Source: Silvanigrellales bacterium
Lineage (GTDB): Bacteria; Bdellovibrionota_B; Oligoflexia; Silvanigrellales; Silvanigrellaceae
Direction: 5' to 3'
DNA: 18,970 bases
NCBI GenBank assembly: GCA_028285285.1
Contig: JANQPW010000431.1
Coordinates: 1 to 18,970, forward strand
The notes under the pieces are model-generated. The model saw only the letters and a program-made list of their open reading frames with translations, was not told where the DNA came from and searched no databases. Position 1 is the stretch's first letter, and every line of letters begins with the position of its first letter. Of the stretch, positions 15,533 through 18,970 are shown one piece after another. The position numbers and the translations under genes were made by a program.

Positions 15533-15677
15533 AAAAATCTCCTCAAAAAATAAAAAAGTAAGGACGAACTTGATTCTGATGAAGAAAACCCACCTGTTTT
15601 TGCTTCAGGTCGACTGACTTCTTGTTGCATCTTCGGTGGTGGTCGCGTCGCTTTCAAGACGCTAAAACAAAAAGCGA

Positions 15678-15690
15678 TCACTGCGAGTGA
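15678..15690. promoter_or_regulatory. Palindrome TCACT-GCG-AGTGA upstream of the lipoprotein/TIGR02147 operon
   Basis: A perfect 5-3-5 inverted repeat lies in the 236-base gap, about 145 bases before the operon's first ATG. The gap otherwise shows no gene and no convincing -35/-10 pair. The palindrome could be an operator, but nothing in the sequence names the binding protein. Confidence 0.2.
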
Positions 15691-15768
15691 ACGCCAATTT
15701 AAGGAAGGTCAGTTTTTGCATCATGGAGCTGAAAGGTGGCCGAAAACCCGGCCGGGACGATCACCGCC

Positions 15769-16257
15769 CTACTGGAGACTCATCGTGCAAACGTAACGAT
15801 CTCGGATTTGGAAGTCACGAACAACCGACGCACCGGAGCGAGACTCCGAATAAGGTGTGACCCCGGCCGTGACGACTTCGAAGGTCAGTGTTCCGTTGTT
15901 TGTCAGACAAGTGCGAGAATCAATTCGCGATTGGCCCACCTGAAACTGGTCAATGAGACAATTTCCAAACAGAAAGTTGTTGATGACGATTCCATTGTTT
16001 TCGTCGAGTTCGAACCTGTTCTCGTTTGCCGTGCGCCTCATTGTGTAGTTTCTGGGGGATTGTCCAGGATACAGAATTCTCCAATCGAAAGATGGCAGCT
16101 CTGGATTTCCAATGACAATGGAGGCTGAATTCAAAAACTGAGATCCTTGGCACGGACCCGACCAGGTCCCTTCCCAACCCCTATCCAAGCCGTAGGCCTG
16201 TGAAACCAGAAAAAAGCTAGCGGAACAAAGCCCGAATTTGAGTGCGTTGCCGAACAT
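15769..16257 (-). CDS. Small secreted protein with four cysteines
   Basis: From ATG 16257 (GAGG six bases upstream) the product has 162 residues. A signal peptide ends near S-Q-A-Y-G, so the mature protein begins about L24-D-R-G-W-E-G-T-W. The mature part is beta-strand-like and has exactly four Cys (36, 100, 117, 157), enough for two disulfides. W-E-G-T-W-S-G-P-C at its start and a V-C-T-M-S strand at its end recall small beta-barrel folds such as lipocalin-like proteins, but the resemblance is too weak to name. Starts further upstream would add a stretch with no ribosome site. It lies 78 bases downstream of the lipoprotein gene at 16336-17094 on the same strand, with an inverted repeat just before its ribosome site. 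Function unknown. Confidence 0.75.
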   Translation of the reverse strand: MFGNALKFGLCSASFFLVSQAYGLDRGWEGTWSGPCQGSQFLNSASIVIGNPELPSFDWRILYPGQSPRNYTMRRTANENRFELDENNGIVINNFLFGNCLIDQFQVGQSRIDSRTCLTNNGTLTFEVVTAGVTPYSESRSGASVVRDFQIRDRYVCTMSLQ

Positions 16258-16269
16258 AGAAGACCTCTT

Positions 16270-16291
16270 TTGGAAGGTTTTAAGTTTCCAA
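16270..16291. repeat. Inverted repeat TTGGAA-10-TTCCAA before the four-cysteine protein gene
   Basis: A perfect six-base inverted repeat with a ten-base spacer ends a few bases before the GAGG ribosome site of the gene starting at 16257. It could be an operator or an RNA hairpin at the translation start; the stem is short and AT-rich. Confidence 0.3.
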
Positions 16292-16335
16292 GCGGGGTAC
16301 CCTTTTTTGGCCAACTAGTCAACACGAAATACCGC

Positions 16336-17094
16336 TCACCACACGGGAATGATGGTGAGGCGGGACTCTGCGGCCTGCTGAAAGAGATAACTTTGGGGCG
16401 TCTTCGATGAGACGGCGTCGGCAACTTGGGGGGCCATGTGGCGCGGCCTCAGGTTTCGATAGGTGAGCCTGCTAAAAAGTGATGTGATGATGCTCTGCTT
16501 CGTCTTCTCCCAATTTTCCTCTGGGTTGATGCCAATGACAAAGCCCAAGTTCTTGGCGCTGACAAAACCAGCGTCAGTGGAAAACCCCATTTCACCAGTT
16601 GCCTCCCAAAGCCACTGGTTGGGCTTAAATTCTACAGACGCCAGGTCTTCCGTCCAGTTCAGATAGAGCAAAACAGGATCGCTGTTTTCTCGATAGACAT
16701 TCGTCACATGCTCAAGAGCAGCGCTGAGGTCTCCTTGCTTGCCATCCAGCACAAGGAAGTTCGATTCAACCCCACCCAGTCCAAGATGAACTTCTTTGAC
16801 CTTTTGTTCAAACTGATCTGTTTGCGGAACCAAATAGATATTTGCGAAGTGTCCTCCACCGCTGAGAACGGCTAATCTAGTGAAAGAAAGGTCCTGAACC
16901 AAGCGATAGATTGGCTTCTCATCCTCATACTTTTTCAGAAGCTGCTCCCTGTGAAGGCTCAGATCAGAAAGCGCCTGGCTCTGGGAAGACTGTGCTGGCA
17001 ATTCCCTCGATGCCACAGTGGAATCCTTACTTCGCGGCTGGCACGACACACAAGCACCGAACAGAGCGAGACCGAGAGTCACTTTTCGAATCAC
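16336..17094 (-). CDS. Predicted lipoprotein of unknown family (252 aa)
   Basis: The GTG at 17094 is preceded by GGGGAG six bases away. The N-terminus is a signal (M-I-R-K-V-T-L-G-L-A-L-F-G-A-C-V-S-C) with two candidate lipid cysteines, 15 and 18; C-V-S-C is somewhat the better site. A Ser/Gln-rich linker (about 23-45) follows. Then comes a mixed alpha/beta domain with L-S-G-G-G-H-F-A-N-I-Y-L-V-P, L-H-L-G-L-G-G-type turns, W-L-W-E-A-T-G and L-G-F-V-I-G-I-N-P. The very end is the hydrophobic L-T-I-I-P-V-W. No catalytic motif or family is recognised. It is divergent from the DUF1648 gene and may share a promoter region with it; the four-cysteine secreted gene follows on the same strand. Confidence 0.8.
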   Translation of the reverse strand: MIRKVTLGLALFGACVSCQPRSKDSTVASRELPAQSSQSQALSDLSLHREQLLKKYEDEKPIYRLVQDLSFTRLAVLSGGGHFANIYLVPQTDQFEQKVKEVHLGLGGVESNFLVLDGKQGDLSAALEHVTNVYRENSDPVLLYLNWTEDLASVEFKPNQWLWEATGEMGFSTDAGFVSAKNLGFVIGINPEENWEKTKQSIITSLFSRLTYRNLRPRHMAPQVADAVSSKTPQSYLFQQAAESRLTIIPVW

Positions 17095-17136
17095 TTTTTT
17101 CTCCCCGACAGGTTGTGAGCGAGAGCGCCCCGCAAA

Positions 17137-17165
17137 ATCTTATCTGATTCTCCGGTGATTGACAC
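17137..17165 (-). promoter_or_regulatory. Candidate sigma70-type promoter of the leftward lipoprotein gene
   Basis: On the minus strand GTGTCA (17160-17165) and TAAGAT (17137-17142) are separated by 17 bases; each matches four of six consensus positions. The GTG start lies 42 bases beyond the -10. Judged by eye only. Confidence 0.4.
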
Positions 17166-17186
17166 TCGGGTTAAAAGCGAGATCAT
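17159..17186 (+). promoter_or_regulatory. Candidate sigma70-type promoter of the DUF1648 gene
   Basis: A perfect -35 box TTGACA (17159-17164) is followed after 16 bases by GATCAT (17181-17186), four of six matches. The expected 5' leader is about 35 bases. Its -35 box overlaps that of the divergent promoter. Confidence 0.4.
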
Positions 17187-17228
17187 TGACGCACTCAACT
17201 GAAACATGAACTCCAAAGGAAAAGAAAA

Positions 17229-17681
17229 ATGCGCATCGTCACCCTGGGACTGCTGACCTGCACGCTGTGGCTTGCTGCCATGACCCTAGGAATCCACAAC
17301 GCCTGGGACAACATTCCGCACACGATTCCCACCCACTTCAACATTCATGGCGAAGCCGACAAAATGGGAACAAAGAACACCATCCTTCTTGTTTTAGGGA
17401 CGGCCTGGGTGTTTGCCATTGGCGGTTTCCTGAGCCTCAAGACTCCTCGCGGACTGATCAACCTTCCCTCCAAAATTCCCGCCGAAAAGCTCCCCAACGC
17501 CTATGAGATCGCTCGGCAGGGTGGGGCTTGGATTTTCATGACCTCTTGCCTGCTCATGACCCACCTCTCATCGACTCTCTCACAGAGCTCAAACCAACTC
17601 GGCCCACTCTTCCTCCTCTTTTCTTTAGCCGTGCTCACTGCTGTTGCCGTGGTTCTCTTCCGTCTTTTTCAACTTCGCTGA
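17229..17681 (+). CDS. DUF1648 domain membrane protein
   Basis: The 150-residue product has four predicted membrane segments (about 1-22, 51-70, 98-117 and 124-147). After the first, residues 29-49 read I-P-H-T-I-P-T-H-F-N-I-H-G-E-A-D-K-M-G. This is the DUF1648 motif (P-x-x-I-P-x-H-F-N-x-x-G-x-x-D). The domain is found in small membrane proteins and in the SdpI immunity/signalling family; this protein lacks the length of a full SdpI and has no stated function. ATG 17229 has AAGGA eight bases upstream and a candidate promoter before that. The next gene starts 106 bases later on the same strand and may be co-transcribed. Confidence 0.85.
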   Translation: MRIVTLGLLTCTLWLAAMTLGIHNAWDNIPHTIPTHFNIHGEADKMGTKNTILLVLGTAWVFAIGGFLSLKTPRGLINLPSKIPAEKLPNAYEIARQGGAWIFMTSCLLMTHLSSTLSQSSNQLGPLFLLFSLAVLTAVAVVLFRLFQLR

Positions 17682-17787
17682 AAGACACTTACCAAAACCG
17701 AAAATGGCCTCGACTTTTCTCTCCATTTTGGACACGCTTCTCCAAGCACAGCTCGATTCTTCCCATCCATCACTCATGAGGAAAAAA

Positions 17788-18828
17788 ATGAAAGTCCTTT
17801 TGCCATTGATCTTTCTTTTAGCTTTTGCGGGTTGTGGCCAACCCACAGCCACCTCCCAAACAAAGTCCAGTGCAGACGAATTCACAGTGAAACACACCCG
17901 ACTGGTGGTTTCGCGGCTGTTGACGGACCGCTGCCACAAGTACCGTCCCCAGGGATTTCTCCATGCCTTTTCTTGTCGAAAGGCGGCTTTTGACCTCACG
18001 CGTGTGCTTGATTTTGGTCAACCCCCAAAAGAAAGACGACCCAACGACGGGTATTTTGGCTATGCAGCTTTCCGCGAAAAGTTTGTGGAGCTCACAAGCT
18101 CAGGAGAAATGGAGGGCCTTGTTGACGCACTCTTGAACGGACTCAACGAATCTGCCGACTCTGTTTTCAACGTGTGGGACGCATCCCTCACCCATCTTGG
18201 AGGAGACAAGGCTCGCACAAATCTGTTCTTGGGAATTTTGCTGCAAGACACACTGGCAGCCGCTCACGCCACCTTTCTTCGGCATGCCGCGGATGGCTTT
18301 GGCCCCATCGCAGACAAAATCGAAGCGTTGATGGCAGCACTGCTCGAACATCAAAACAATGGAACAGCAACTCTCTTTCCTGAGGAGCGTTTCGAAAATG
18401 GCCGAAATGCCTACCACTTCTACGTGCCTTCCCTGCTTGCACAACTCATGAAAGAAGAAGGTTACGATGACCCCATGGCTCGGCTCATGCCCTTCCTCTT
18501 CAACACTGAGTACGAAATGACCTTCATTCTCGTTGACATCAGATACAACGACTTAGAGTTTGCTGCAGAAGAAGACAAAGATCTTTGGGATCGCCTGAAA
18601 GACCTGGTGGTGTTGGGCCAACGACTCACGGGAGCTTGGGTTCCGTTTGAGCCCGGTCCGCAGTTCACGCCGCATTTGCAAGATATTGCTTCTGGCTATG
18701 GAGGCGCTTCGTTTGGTGCAGATCTCGAGTTTGAAATGCTGCCGGAAGCCATCTTTGTGGAAGAGATTCCACGAGACCCCAAAGGGGTCTTGCGAAAAAT
18801 CTCTGGCACCTTCTTTGAAGGAAATTGA
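17788..18828 (+). CDS. Predicted lipoprotein of unknown family (346 aa)
   Basis: ATG 17788 is chosen because GAGG lies six bases before it; an ATG at 17776 and a longer open frame exist but have no ribosome site. The signal ends F-A-G-C with Cys16 lipidated. The mature part is mostly helical and acidic in its second half. It has a Cys pair in D-R-C-H-K-Y and F-S-C-R-K, a long helical region with L-L-Q-D-T-L-A-A-A-H-A-T-F, and a Gly-rich stretch near the end (A-S-G-Y-G-G-A-S-F-G-A). I see no catalytic signature and name no family. It follows the DUF1648 gene on the same strand and ends 13 bases before the end of a convergent gene. Confidence 0.85.
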   Translation: MKVLLPLIFLLAFAGCGQPTATSQTKSSADEFTVKHTRLVVSRLLTDRCHKYRPQGFLHAFSCRKAAFDLTRVLDFGQPPKERRPNDGYFGYAAFREKFVELTSSGEMEGLVDALLNGLNESADSVFNVWDASLTHLGGDKARTNLFLGILLQDTLAAAHATFLRHAADGFGPIADKIEALMAALLEHQNNGTATLFPEERFENGRNAYHFYVPSLLAQLMKEEGYDDPMARLMPFLFNTEYEMTFILVDIRYNDLEFAAEEDKDLWDRLKDLVVLGQRLTGAWVPFEPGPQFTPHLQDIASGYGGASFGADLEFEMLPEAIFVEEIPRDPKGVLRKISGTFFEGN

Positions 18829-18841
18829 ACCGTCGCTTCGC

Positions 18842-18970
18842 TCAGGCCTCGTCAGTTTTTTCAGGGTGCTCGTTCTTTGATTCTGTTCGGTTCTCGCCAG
18901 AAGTTCGAGCTCGGCTTCGGCGGGGTTTGGGAGCCGATGGTGCCTCACCGCCCACTTCGTTTTCGGCGGT
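18842..18970 (-). CDS. C-terminal end of a gene running off the right edge
   Basis: The minus strand is open from the window end to TGA at 18842-18844. It encodes 42 residues rich in Glu, Pro, Arg, Ser and Lys (including P-R-R-S-R-A-R-T-S-G-E-N), the look of a disordered charged tail such as those on RNA-binding proteins or helicases. No start is in the window and the product cannot be named. Its convergent position 13 bases from the lipoprotein stop supports it being a real gene end. Confidence 0.5.
   Translation of the reverse strand, partial: TAENEVGGEAPSAPKPRRSRARTSGENRTESKNEHPEKTDEA

Noticed and set aside
15733..15752. GGCCG/CGGCC repeat after the secreted four-cysteine gene
   Set aside because: The stem is short and not followed by a T-run on the coding strand.
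15736..16128. Rightward frame of 130 codons from GTG with GGAG seven bases upstream
   Set aside because: It lies opposite the secreted four-cysteine gene, which has a signal peptide and a better start; no signal or family is seen here.

Overview
The window is a gene-dense chromosomal segment of a Gram-negative bacterium with moderate GC. The best lineage guess is Bdellovibrionota/Oligoflexia or a related former-deltaproteobacterial group. The reasons are a TIGR02147-family regulator, a tandem DUF507 protein beside dnaE, a histidine kinase with an S-H-D-V-R-K-P H-box, and many lipoproteins and secreted proteins of no recognised family. This placement comes from family knowledge, not from a search. 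No tRNA, rRNA, CRISPR array, transposase or phage gene was seen, and no gene-free stretch exceeds about 300 bases.

Left part (1-5400). A lipoprotein gene points left at the edge. A two-gene leftward operon follows: a gamma-class carbonic anhydrase-like protein and a tandem HD-domain protein whose N-terminal HD copy has lost the His-Asp pair. Divergent from it is a rightward pair, an outer-membrane barrel-like protein and a TPR-like lipoprotein, overlapping by one base. Next comes a tandem DUF507 gene, then a hairpin, then dnaE.

Middle (5400-11860). dnaE encodes a full-length replicative polymerase whose PHP domain keeps an apparently complete set of metal ligands, so intrinsic 3'-5' proofreading is possible. 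It converges on a hybrid histidine kinase with a jelly-roll-like periplasmic domain, about seven later membrane segments, a HisKA/HATPase core and a C-terminal receiver. Divergent from the kinase is a small helical gene that reads sensibly only if the frame changes by -1 twice. Both changes can be placed on X-XXY-YYZ heptamers. Decay, sequence error and programmed frameshifting are all open. A stem-loop marks its end.

Right part (11860-18970). This is a block of exported proteins. A leftward four-gene operon runs lipoprotein, TIGR02147 protein, secreted Ig-like protein, lipoprotein. The last three genes are joined by two ATGA overlaps, and the two bracketing lipoproteins look like distant paralogues. 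This self-contained surface module under a TIGR02147 protein is the best candidate here for an undescribed system. Upstream lie a small four-cysteine secreted protein and another lipoprotein. Across a divergent promoter region sit a DUF1648 membrane protein and a 346-residue lipoprotein. The C-terminal tail of one more leftward gene enters at the right edge.
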